Assembly (NCBI GenBank): GCA_036521415.1
Contig: DATDHU010000001.1
Location: 1 to 10,671, forward strand
From: DASXMT01 sp036521415
GTDB taxonomy: Bacteria; Actinomycetota; Acidimicrobiia; Acidimicrobiales; RAAP-2
Reading direction: 5' to 3'
Length of the DNA: 10,671 bases
Part shown: in pieces, positions 1 through 6,512 of the stretch
Position numbering within the stretch: position 1 is the first letter of the stretch
Layout of the letters: each line of letters begins with the position of its first letter
Notes under the pieces: model-generated
What the model saw: only the letters and a program-made list of their open reading frames with translations
Databases searched by the model: none
Told to the model about the DNA's origin: nothing
Program-made: the position numbers and the translations under genes

Positions 1-2454
1 ATGGCGACCCAGACCGAGCGACCACGAGAGAGCGGGACGCCCGCTGTGGTGTCGACTGGCCGGCACCGGTGGCGCTCGATGGTCTTCGCATCGATCGGCG
101 ACGGACAGCGCCGCCGACGGGGGACCGACGGGATGCGGCTCGGGGTCGCAGTCGTCGTCACGGTGTGCTGCGTCCTGGCCATCCGGCATGGCTCCCATGT
201 CGACCGCACCATCGTGAACGTCCTCTACCCCGTGCCCCACAGTCTGAGCTGGCTGGTCACGTTCGTCTACGACGCCGGCTCGTTCGGTGTGACGGCCCTG
301 CTCGTGGTGGCCGCGCTCCTGGCTCGCCGCTGGGTCATCGCCCGGGATCTCGGTCTCAGCGCCGTGATCACCGTGGCCGTGAGTGGCCTCCTCATCCTGA
401 CCCTCGGTAGCGACGCAGGCCGCCGGCACGGCATCTCGATCGACGGCATCGACCTCCACTTCCCGGTCATCCAGATCGCCGTGTTCATGGCCGTGGCCAC
501 TGCCGTGCTGCCCTACCTTGCTCGCGGCGTCCAACGGTTCATCGAGGTCTTCATCGTCGGGCTGGCCGTGGTCACCGTGTCGGCAGGAAACGGTCTTCCC
601 TTGAACGTGCTGGCCAGCCTGGTCATTGGCTGGGGCGTCACCGCCGCCGTCCGCCTCTGGTTCGGCTCGCCACTGGGCCTCCCGTCGGCCGGGGAGGCCG
701 CTCTGCTCCTGGGCGACGTCGGGATACCGGCCGACGACGTCGAGCCGCTGCGCACGCAGGCCTGGGGGGTGGCCAACTACAGGGCGTCCGTCCAGGCGGG
801 CGAAGTCCCGGGCGCGGAGCTCCGTGTCTCGGTCTACGGACGGGACGCAGCCGATGCTCGGCTGCTGGCCAAGGCCGGACGGTTCCTCTTGTACCGGGAC
901 TCGGGCCCGACCCTCAGCTTCACCCGGCTCCAACAGGTCGAGCACGAGGCCTATCTCACCCTGCTGGCCGGTCGAGGCGGTGTTCGGGTGCCCGATGTGA
1001 TGGTCGCGGCCAAGGCGGGTGTGGCCGGCGACGCCATCCTGGTCACCAGGATGCCCGACGGTGTCATGCTGGCCGACTGCCAGGCCGGCGACGTCAGCGA
1101 CCATGCCCTGGACGACCTGTGCCATCAGTTGCTGCAGCTGCGCTCGGTGGGCATCGCGCACGGTTCGATCAGTGGCGAGACCGTGTTGATCGATCCGTAT
1201 GGGGGGTCGGCCGGGCTGGTCGACTTCCGCAACGCCACCTCAAACGCGTCGACGGAGCGACTCGATCGGGACCTGGCCGGGGCCATCGCCGCCATGGCCG
1301 TGACCGTGGGCGCCGAACGCACGGCGGCGGCGGCCGGCCGGTGCCTCTCTGCCGAGCAGGTCACCGGGATGCTGCAGCACCTCCGCCGGGCCGGGCTCGA
1401 CCCGGCGCTGGCCCGCTCGCTGCGCGGCAAGAAGGCACTGCTCGAGGAGGTGCGCCAGCAGACGGCATCGGCCCACGATCTCGAGGTACCGAAGCTGGCC
1501 GAGCCCCGTCGGGTCAGCTGGGCCACGCTCATCGTCGTGATCGGCACGCTGATCGGCGGCTGGGCGCTGATCGGGGTCCTCTTGGACGTGTCGAAGTCTC
1601 TCGACACGATCGTCGGGGCCAACTGGCTCTGGGTCGTGGCTGCCTTCGTCTGCTCGCAGTTGGCCTTCGTGGGATCGGCCGTCGAGGACTTGGGCAGCAT
1701 CGGGGGCATCCTCCCGTTCGGCCGGGTGCTGGCCCTCGAGGTGGCCAATAGCTTCACTGCCCTGGCTGGAGGTTCGGCCGCCACCTTCGCCACCCGCGTG
1801 CGCTTCTTTCAACAAGAGGGCTACGACGCCTCTGTGGCCCTGAGCTCGAGCGCGGTCGTGAGCACGGCGAGCTGGGCCGTCAAGGGGGCGCTCTTCCTCA
1901 TTTCGCTCCCCTTGGCCTGGAGCTCCATCAATTTCGAGGTCACGCCCGAGTCGGGGGGGAACGCCAAGACCGTCTGGATCCTGCTGGCCCTGGTGGTCGG
2001 CGTGGCCCTTGTCGTCGGGCTGGTCTTGCTCATCCCCAGAGCCCGCCGCATGGTCGCCGACAAGGTGCGGCCGAAGTTGACCGACATATGGTCGAACATC
2101 AGGCAGGTAGCCAAATCACCCCGGAAGTTGATCCAGCTGTTCGGAGGGGCGGCGGCCGGCCAGGTTCTGGTGGCACTGGCCCTTGCCGCCTCGCTTCGTG
2201 CCTTTGGCGATCACCTCAGCTTGTCCACGTTGATCGTGGTGATCACCTTGGCCTCGATGATCGGGGGCGTGTCACCGGTACCGGGCGGCATGGGCGTTGT
2301 GGAGGCCGGCCTGATCCTGGGCCTGACCGCGGCGGGGATCTCCGAGTCCGACGCCACCGCAGCCGTCTTCATCCAACGCCTCTTTACGTCCTACCTGCCA
2401 CCGATCTGGGGATGGCTGACCCTGGTATGGATGCGCCGCCGCGAGTTCGTCTGA
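1..2454 (+). CDS. Polytopic membrane protein: N-terminal membrane region, degenerate kinase-like domain, C-terminal LPG-synthase/flippase-like domain
   Basis: The 817-residue protein has three parts. Residues ~45-220 hold several hydrophobic segments. Residues ~230-450 are soluble and resemble the ABC1/RIO-type kinase-like module often fused to this family: VEHEAYLTLL around E314, HGSI at 387-390 where a catalytic HxD would sit, and VDFR at 407-410 where a DFG would sit. Residues ~505-815 are a multi-helix domain of the lysylphosphatidylglycerol-synthase transmembrane (flippase-like) type, with GGSAATFATRVRFF near 590-603 and the family hallmark PGGMGVVEAG at 761-770. The C-terminal domain probably handles a lipid or lipid-linked substrate; the substrate cannot be told. 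No aminoacyl-transferase domain of MprF type is present, so true LPG synthesis is unlikely. The kinase-like part lacks key residues and may be a pseudokinase. The ATG is the first base of the window, so no ribosome site or upstream context can be checked. Domain calls are from remembered family motifs. Confidence 0.85.
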   Translation: MATQTERPRESGTPAVVSTGRHRWRSMVFASIGDGQRRRRGTDGMRLGVAVVVTVCCVLAIRHGSHVDRTIVNVLYPVPHSLSWLVTFVYDAGSFGVTALLVVAALLARRWVIARDLGLSAVITVAVSGLLILTLGSDAGRRHGISIDGIDLHFPVIQIAVFMAVATAVLPYLARGVQRFIEVFIVGLAVVTVSAGNGLPLNVLASLVIGWGVTAAVRLWFGSPLGLPSAGEAALLLGDVGIPADDVEPLRTQAWGVANYRASVQAGEVPGAELRVSVYGRDAADARLLAKAGRFLLYRDSGPTLSFTRLQQVEHEAYLTLLAGRGGVRVPDVMVAAKAGVAGDAILVTRMPDGVMLADCQAGDVSDHALDDLCHQLLQLRSVGIAHGSISGETVLIDPYGGSAGLVDFRNATSNASTERLDRDLAGAIAAMAVTVGAERTAAAAGRCLSAEQVTGMLQHLRRAGLDPALARSLRGKKALLEEVRQQTASAHDLEVPKLAEPRRVSWATLIVVIGTLIGGWALIGVLLDVSKSLDTIVGANWLWVVAAFVCSQLAFVGSAVEDLGSIGGILPFGRVLALEVANSFTALAGGSAATFATRVRFFQQEGYDASVALSSSAVVSTASWAVKGALFLISLPLAWSSINFEVTPESGGNAKTVWILLALVVGVALVVGLVLLIPRARRMVADKVRPKLTDIWSNIRQVAKSPRKLIQLFGGAAAGQVLVALALAASLRAFGDHLSLSTLIVVITLASMIGGVSPVPGGMGVVEAGLILGLTAAGISESDATAAVFIQRLFTSYLPPIWGWLTLVWMRRREFV

Positions 2455-2503
2455 GGGCCGGCGCGTCGCAGACGCAGGAGGGGATCTTCTCCATCACTCC
2501 GAG

Positions 2504-2509
2504 TACACT
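2504..2509 (+). promoter_or_regulatory. Possible -10 box upstream of the small membrane protein gene
   Basis: TACACT fits the actinobacterial TANNNT -10 pattern and lies 26 bases before the ATG at 2536. No TTGACA-like -35 is visible at 17-18 bp upstream, so this is weak. The downstream gene could instead be read through from the large membrane protein gene. Confidence 0.25.
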
Positions 2510-2535
2510 CGAGTTGACGACCGGGGACGTGGGCC

Positions 2536-2730
2536 ATGATCGCGTTTGTGATGTCACAAGCATTGACGATGTCGTTCGCCTCTGGCTGGCACGTCGAGAA
2601 CCGGGTGCTGTGGATCGTGCTGGGCGTGGTCTTCGTCCTCCTCCTTATGGCTGTCTACCTGCTCATTCGGACCAGATGGGGCCATGCCGAGCGACCACGA
2701 AGCCGGGACGGCGCCGGTGGGCCCCAGTGA
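2536..2730 (+). CDS. Possible small single-pass membrane protein (hypothetical)
   Basis: A 64-residue reading frame with one strong hydrophobic segment (about residues 23-44, running VLWIVLGVVFVLLLMAVYLL), preceded by a short polar stretch and followed by a basic tail (RTRWGHAERPRSR). This gives an N-out/C-in single-pass topology by the positive-inside rule. I do not recognise a family. It begins 81 bp after the large membrane protein gene on the same strand, and the gap to the next gene is only partly filled without it. Shine-Dalgarno support is weak: the preceding bases are GGGGACGTGGGCC. Internal ATGs at residues 6 and 11 are alternative starts. The hydrophobic pattern is better than that of the random frames nearby, but the frame could still be non-coding. 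Confidence 0.45.
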   Translation: MIAFVMSQALTMSFASGWHVENRVLWIVLGVVFVLLLMAVYLLIRTRWGHAERPRSRDGAGGPQ

Positions 2731-2895
2731 CGCTCGATGGCCGGAGGCGGACGTGAACTGCGGGCCCGAGAGACGCTGACTCCTCGGTAGCCGGTCGGGT
2801 CCCATCGGGCACCGACCTGGAAATGTCCCGGTCAGATGTTACGTTCCGCCGGTGCTTGATTTTGTGGTCATGTCCAAGGGTCGGACCCAGGTCGG

Positions 2896-3579
2896 ATGGG
2901 CGCCGGGCGTCCGCGCCGGATGAGGCGAGCAAGGCGAACAGCACGCTCACCGATGCTCACCGCGTGTGCGGCGGCGATCATGGGGTTATTGGCGGGACCC
3001 ATCGGTTTCTTTCCTGTTGCAGCCGCGTCCGCCGCCCAGGCCGTCTCGGGACCGCGCGGACCGGAGAACGTACCCTTGGAGCAGGGAACCCCGTTGGCAC
3101 CGGCATCCACCGCCGCAACCGGCCAAATGGTCGATGGCGTCCAGTGCAACTCTTCCGAGCAGGTGGCCTACCACGTCCACACCCACCTCAGCGTCTACGT
3201 GGACGGTCATGTCCGGCCGATCCCCGCCGGCATCGGCATCGTGTCGCCGATCGCACTGTCGACGCCGAACGGACGGTTCGACCAGGCATCCCAGTGCTAC
3301 TACTGGCTGCACGTCCATGCCCAGGACGGGGTGATCCACATCGAATCGCCGGCCGGACACAGCTACACACTCGGTGACTTCTTCGACCTCTGGCGACAGC
3401 CGTTGAGCGCCAGCCAGGTCGGCCCGGCGAGCGGGGCGGTGCGCGTGTACGTCGATGGCCGTCCCTACTCGGGGGACCCCCGGGCCGTGCAACTCGGCTC
3501 CCATGTCGACATCCAGATCGACGTGGGCACCCCGGTCGTCGCCCCGCGCACGGTGAACTGGTCGGTCACCTCCCTCTGA
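2896..3579 (+). CDS. Secreted histidine-rich protein, uncharacterised family
   Basis: The 227-residue product starts with a basic stretch and a hydrophobic core (residues ~20-43), ending in an ASA-AQA type signal-peptidase site near residue 46, so export is likely. The mature part has a conserved-looking core: HVHTHL at 93-98, a YVDG..RPIPAGIGI segment at 101-115, C134 followed by YYWLHVHAQDG and HIESPAG (H139, H141, H148), then YTLGDFFDLW at 157-166 and a second YVDG at 185-188. C84 and C134 could form a disulfide. The clustered histidines suggest metal binding, which is inference. I recall similar unnamed proteins in other bacteria but know no function. The start is uncertain: ATG at 2896 has only a weak AGG upstream; ATGs at 2920 and 2953 would still leave a signal peptide, and 2953 gives a more typical length. 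It is convergent with the lumazine synthase gene, 17 bp apart. Confidence 0.75.
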   Translation: MGAGRPRRMRRARRTARSPMLTACAAAIMGLLAGPIGFFPVAAASAAQAVSGPRGPENVPLEQGTPLAPASTAATGQMVDGVQCNSSEQVAYHVHTHLSVYVDGHVRPIPAGIGIVSPIALSTPNGRFDQASQCYYWLHVHAQDGVIHIESPAGHSYTLGDFFDLWRQPLSASQVGPASGAVRVYVDGRPYSGDPRAVQLGSHVDIQIDVGTPVVAPRTVNWSVTSL

Positions 3580-3596
3580 CCGGAACCGCCGTGCGC

Positions 3597-4082
3597 CTAT
3601 GCGACCGCCCGAACAGGAAGGCGGGACAGGCTCTGGACGGTGTTGGCGCAGGCCCTGGCGGCTTCGGCCCCCTTTACCTTGAAGTGCTCCGTGAAGAATG
3701 CGGTGTGCTCGCCGTGGGCATGGAAGTGATGTGGCGTCAGGACAGCCGAGATGATGGGCACATCGGTGTCCAGTTGGACCCGCATCATCCCGTTGATGAC
3801 CGCCTCGGCGACGAAGTCGTGACGATAGATTCCGCCGTCGACCACGAGGCCGGCGCCGACGACTGCGGCATACAGCCCGCTGCTGGCCAGTCGCTTGGCG
3901 TGGAGGGGGATCTCGAAGGCGCCCGGTACCCGGAAGAGGTCGATCCGGTCACTGGAGACGCCGAGCCCGGCGATCTCCTCGATGAACGAGTCCCGGCACT
4001 GGTCGACGATCTCCTCGTGCCAGGTGGACTGGACGAAGGCCAGCCGCACTGCTTGGGCCTGTTCCCGATCGGTGATGGTCAT
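3597..4082 (-). CDS. ribH: 6,7-dimethyl-8-ribityllumazine synthase, RibH2-like
   Basis: Lumazine synthase joins 5-amino-6-ribitylamino-uracil with 3,4-dihydroxy-2-butanone 4-phosphate, the penultimate step of riboflavin synthesis, in the cytosol. With the chosen start the protein is 161 residues, the usual size. Visible motifs are FVQSTWHEEIV (16-26), VPGAFEIPL (52-60), VDGGIYRHDF (81-90, with the catalytic-type His88), and TPHHFHAHGEHTAFF (116-130). The TPHHFH stretch and the Trp-His in the first loop resemble the RibH2 (decameric) group rather than the usual icosahedral RibH; that is from memory. The start at 4082 is chosen over the longer ATG at 4121 because GGAGG (plus strand 4087-4091) lies four bases before it. 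No ribA/B, ribD or ribE is adjacent, so it stands outside a rib operon. It is divergent from the deacetylase-like gene. No FMN riboswitch is apparent in the 86-bp gap. Confidence 0.9.
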   Translation of the reverse strand: MTITDREQAQAVRLAFVQSTWHEEIVDQCRDSFIEEIAGLGVSSDRIDLFRVPGAFEIPLHAKRLASSGLYAAVVGAGLVVDGGIYRHDFVAEAVINGMMRVQLDTDVPIISAVLTPHHFHAHGEHTAFFTEHFKVKGAEAARACANTVQSLSRLPVRAVA

Positions 4083-4127
4083 CTGGCCTCCATTCGCGCT
4101 CCGCTGCGGAGAGTTGGACAAAGCCTA

Positions 4128-4168
4128 GGAGATGTACCGGCTGCCCGATCTGTACCAGAATCATCTCC
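4128..4168. promoter_or_regulatory. Inverted repeat in the ribH/deacetylase divergent gap
   Basis: Arms GGAGATG (4128-4134) and CATCTCC (4162-4168) are perfect 7-bp complements separated by 27 bp. The right arm abuts the GTG at 4169. TGTACC also occurs twice (4133-4138 and 4151-4156), 18 bp apart. This could be an operator or an RNA stem in the ribH leader, or chance. A short separate palindrome (CTCCG-CTG-CGGAG, 4099-4111) lies nearer ribH. Confidence 0.25.
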
Positions 4169-5185
4169 GTGCTGATCGTCACCGGTACGACGGGGGACCT
4201 CGGGCACGCTCGGGGTGGGCACCCTGAACGCCCGGCCCGGATCCCGGCTGTGATGGAAGGCATCGAGGACCTGCACCTGGGAGCCGACCTCGAGATGGTG
4301 GCGCCGTACACGGCCGAATTGGACCAGCTGTCGCTCGTTCACGACGCCGACTATCTGGCCGATCTGGCCGCCTTCTGCCGAGCGGGCGGGGGCAACATCG
4401 ATCCCGACACCTTCGCCACGGCCGATTCCTGGATGGTCGCCCGCCAGGCCGCCGGGGCCGGGCTTGCCGCTCTCGACGCGCTGCGCGCCGCAGACGATGG
4501 CGTGGCCTTTGTCGCGGGCCGGCCGCCCGGTCACCATGCGCTGCGCGATCGTGCCATGGGCTTCTGTCTCCTCAACAACGTCGCCGTTGCGGCGGCGGCA
4601 CTCGCCGCCGGCGGCGAGCGGGTGCTGATCGTCGACTGGGACGTCCATCACGGCAACGGCACCCAGGCCATCTTCTGGGACGACCCGCGAGTGTTGTACG
4701 TGTCCACCCACCAGTGGCCCCTGTTCCCCGGTAGCGGGGAGGCGAGCGAGGTGGGTGGACCGGGTGCTCTGGGCCTCACCGTGAACGTCCCCCTCCCTCC
4801 CGGCGCCACCGGCGACGTCGTGCGCCGAGCGATCGACGAGGTGGCACGGCCCACGATCGAGCAATTCGGCCCGACCTGGCTGCTGGTGTCGGCCGGGTTC
4901 GACGCCCATCGAGCCGACCCGTTGTCCGCACTGGCCCTGTCGAGCGGGGACTTTGCCGACTTGGCCACCCTGGTCGCCGCGCTGGCTCCTCGGCCGGGGC
5001 GCCTGGCCCTGTTCCTGGAGGGCGGCTACGACCTGGAGGCGTTGCGTCTGTCGGTGGCGTCGACCTTGAGCGCACTCCTCGGCCACCCCGACCAAGGCGA
5101 GGCGGCCACCCACGGTGGACCGGGCATGGAGGAGGTCGAACGGGCCGTGGAGGACCGGATCGATTCACTCCGACGAGCGGAGTAG
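4169..5185 (+). CDS. Histone-deacetylase-family zinc amidohydrolase (AcuC/acetylpolyamine-deacetylase-like)
   Basis: The 338-residue protein is a full-length arginase/deacetylase-fold enzyme that would remove acyl groups from lysine side chains, polyamines or similar amides. All landmarks are present: GHPERPARI (17-25), RPPGHHA (118-124, the tandem catalytic histidines H122/H123), GFCLLNNVAV (131-140), DWDVHHGNGT (156-165, zinc ligands D158 and H160), SAGFDAHRADPL (241-252, third zinc ligand D245) and LEGGYD (283-288, Tyr287 for transition-state binding). The enzyme should be active. Its substrate cannot be told from sequence; bacterial members include acetoin-utilisation AcuC and acetylpolyamine hydrolases. 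The start is GTG at 4169 with no clear Shine-Dalgarno, but it gives the normal N-terminus. The C-terminal ~30 residues (after ALLGHPD) are a charged extension. The stop codon lies in the loop of a strong hairpin. Confidence 0.9.
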   Translation: MLIVTGTTGDLGHARGGHPERPARIPAVMEGIEDLHLGADLEMVAPYTAELDQLSLVHDADYLADLAAFCRAGGGNIDPDTFATADSWMVARQAAGAGLAALDALRAADDGVAFVAGRPPGHHALRDRAMGFCLLNNVAVAAAALAAGGERVLIVDWDVHHGNGTQAIFWDDPRVLYVSTHQWPLFPGSGEASEVGGPGALGLTVNVPLPPGATGDVVRRAIDEVARPTIEQFGPTWLLVSAGFDAHRADPLSALALSSGDFADLATLVAALAPRPGRLALFLEGGYDLEALRLSVASTLSALLGHPDQGEAATHGGPGMEEVERAVEDRIDSLRRAE

Positions 5186-5195
5186 CTCCGCTCGT
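5173..5195 (+). terminator. Perfect hairpin with the HDAC-like gene's stop codon as its loop
   Basis: Arms 5173-5182 (ACGAGCGGAG) and 5186-5195 (CTCCGCTCGT) pair over 10 bp without mismatch, plus a possible G-U below. The three-base loop is TAG at 5183-5185, the stop codon. No run of T follows, so it is not a classical intrinsic terminator; it may be a U-tract-less terminator or an RNA 3'-end protector. A second CGAGC at 5211-5215 could compete for GCTCG at 5190-5194. Confidence 0.5.
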
Positions 5196-5270
5196 TCCGC
5201 GTTCCGCTGGGCGAGCAATTTGGTCGTACCGTTGGGACGTTCGGTCGTTGAGAGATCGGTGGTTGAGGAG

Positions 5271-5750
5271 ATGCCAGACACGCCCATGTCCGGAGGCACG
5301 GAGGCCTGGCACCGCCCGCTCCATCACACCCCGGCCGGTCAGCTGAGCGACGACACCGTCCAGACCCCGGGGATGCGTCGCCGCGAGGGCATCTCGGAGC
5401 GGTTGGGCGGTGCAACCAAGATCTGGATGGGCGAGAGCCTGGTGTCCGGCGGCGCCAGGTCGGCTGATCATCACCACGGTGAGTCCGAGACCAGTATCTA
5501 CGTGGCGTCCGGACACCCGGTCTTCGTGTTCGCCGAGGATGGTGTCGAGCGGCGGGTCGAGACCGGGCCAGGCGACTATGTCTTCGTCCCCCCGTTCGTA
5601 CCCCACCGTGAGGAGAACCCCCATCCCGACGAGCCCGCCAGAGTAGTGCTGGCCCGTAGCACCCAAGAGGCGATCGTCATCAACCTGACCGGTCTCGATG
5701 ACCCGGCCGGCCGCCCAACTCCAGGGGAAGACAGCTCAGCCGAGCGGTGA
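5271..5750 (+). CDS. Small single-domain cupin protein
   Basis: With the start at 5271 the product is 159 residues. The two cupin motifs are visible: GGARSADHHHGESETSIYVASG (60-81 region), giving the His-rich metal site (H67-H69) and a Glu, then GPGDYVFVPPFVPHREEN (99-116), giving Pro/His112 and Asn116. It probably binds a divalent metal in a single beta-barrel. Cupins range from dioxygenases and isomerases to ligand-binding proteins, so the function is open. The first 40 residues and last 20 are polar and likely disordered. The frame extends upstream to an ATG at 5115, but that would overlap the deacetylase gene by 71 bp and add non-conserved sequence. The start is not settled: GAGGAG touches the ATG at 5271 with no spacer; GTG at 5259 and ATG at 5286 are alternatives. 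It is 85 bp downstream of the deacetylase-like gene, with the hairpin between them. Confidence 0.75.
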   Translation: MPDTPMSGGTEAWHRPLHHTPAGQLSDDTVQTPGMRRREGISERLGGATKIWMGESLVSGGARSADHHHGESETSIYVASGHPVFVFAEDGVERRVETGPGDYVFVPPFVPHREENPHPDEPARVVLARSTQEAIVINLTGLDDPAGRPTPGEDSSAER

Positions 5751-5833
5751 GAACGGCAGTCTCCTCGCTCGGTTGCGGACATGGCCATGCTGGATCCAGT
5801 TGGTCGGTGTGGGGCGGCTGGCGGGACCGGTCG

Positions 5834-6190
5834 TCAGGACGATTGGCCGAGGTCTCCGAGGGAGTTCCGTAGGTCCCTTTCGGTGTTGGCCAGGCATTCA
5901 TCGCAGACCGTCCCGCAGGTCGGGCAGCTCCGCTGTTGCCATCCCGGCAACCCCTCCACCGCCCGCACCGTCTTGCTGCGGGCGATGGACAACCGGGTGG
6001 CGGTGAGCTGGATGAGAGCCAGCATTCTCAGTGCCTTCGCCTGCCCGTGTTCTGCGACCAGACGGGCGATCAGGTCCACTTCATTTCCGTCTTCATCGAC
6101 CACGTTGTAGGTGGCCTGCAACACCTCCATGATCTCCGGTCGCCGCGAGTGGCTCCACCGCTCGAAGGAATTCGCCCCTTCCTCATCCAT
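5834..6190 (-). CDS. Hypothetical protein with a C-terminal four-cysteine knuckle
   Basis: I do not recognise this 118-residue protein. It is probably real: GGAGG (plus strand 6197-6201) lies six bases before the ATG, and the frame is clean. The first ~20 residues are polar. Residues ~20-80 look helical, with ATYNVVDEDGNEVDLIARLVAEHGQAKALRMLALIQ and a basic stretch following. The C-terminus carries C89-x2-C92-x3-C96-x2-C99, a compact set of four cysteines that could hold one zinc ion, although the three-residue gap between the pairs is much shorter than in classic zinc ribbons. A nucleic-acid or protein-binding role is possible but unproven. It converges with the cupin gene, with 83 bp between stops, and is the last gene before a 322-bp non-coding stretch. 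Confidence 0.7.
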   Translation of the reverse strand: MDEEGANSFERWSHSRRPEIMEVLQATYNVVDEDGNEVDLIARLVAEHGQAKALRMLALIQLTATRLSIARSKTVRAVEGLPGWQQRSCPTCGTVCDECLANTERDLRNSLGDLGQSS

Positions 6191-6512
6191 GTTCCGCCTC
6201 CGTCAAGCCGCATCACCGACGCTGTGCGTGCGTCCCCGCTCGACTGGCGGGCCGGAGAAGATCCGTCGGGAACAATCGCTCATGAACAGGAAAACGAGCC
6301 AGGACGGCGGATCTTGTGGTCAGCGCTCCGACGATCGGACTGGCTCAGGTGTCTCTCTGTGCAGTGACGATCTGGAATGTAGCGGGCATCGGCGCAGGTT
6401 CTCGCCTGTGGCGAATTGCCTCGGCAAGTCTCATTGGCCAGGGTGGACACCTGACGGTCTTCGAAACGCAGGAGCATGACCGGAGCTCTGGCCTTCGATT
6501 GCACACTGCTTC
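6191..6512. other. 322-bp stretch without a convincing gene
   Basis: This lies between the start of the cysteine-knuckle gene and the end of lysR. It holds the Shine-Dalgarno of the former (6197-6201) and presumably its promoter. Open frames here are short, lack ribosome sites and have low-complexity Arg/Ser composition typical of non-coding frames. I see no hairpin with a T-run, no tRNA and no repeat. Confidence 0.5.

Noticed and set aside
2792..2817. Possible terminator, GGTCGG (2793-2798) with CCGACC (2812-2817)
   Set aside because: Only 6 bp with a 13-base loop and no T-run; not distinguishable from chance in GC-rich DNA.
4083..4121. Longer ribH start at 4121
   Set aside because: The internal ATG at 4082 has a GGAGG site just upstream and gives the normal protein length; the extra 13 residues are not family-like.
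4083..4168. FMN riboswitch upstream of ribH
   Set aside because: The gap is too short for the element and I see none of its conserved segments.
5115..5270. Upstream extension of the cupin frame to an ATG at 5115
   Set aside because: It overlaps the deacetylase gene, adds Arg/Ser-rich sequence with no motif, and crosses the hairpin at 5173-5195.
6281..6479. Small plus-strand frame with several cysteines in the 322-bp gap
   Set aside because: No ribosome site, composition typical of non-coding frames, and no recognisable motif.
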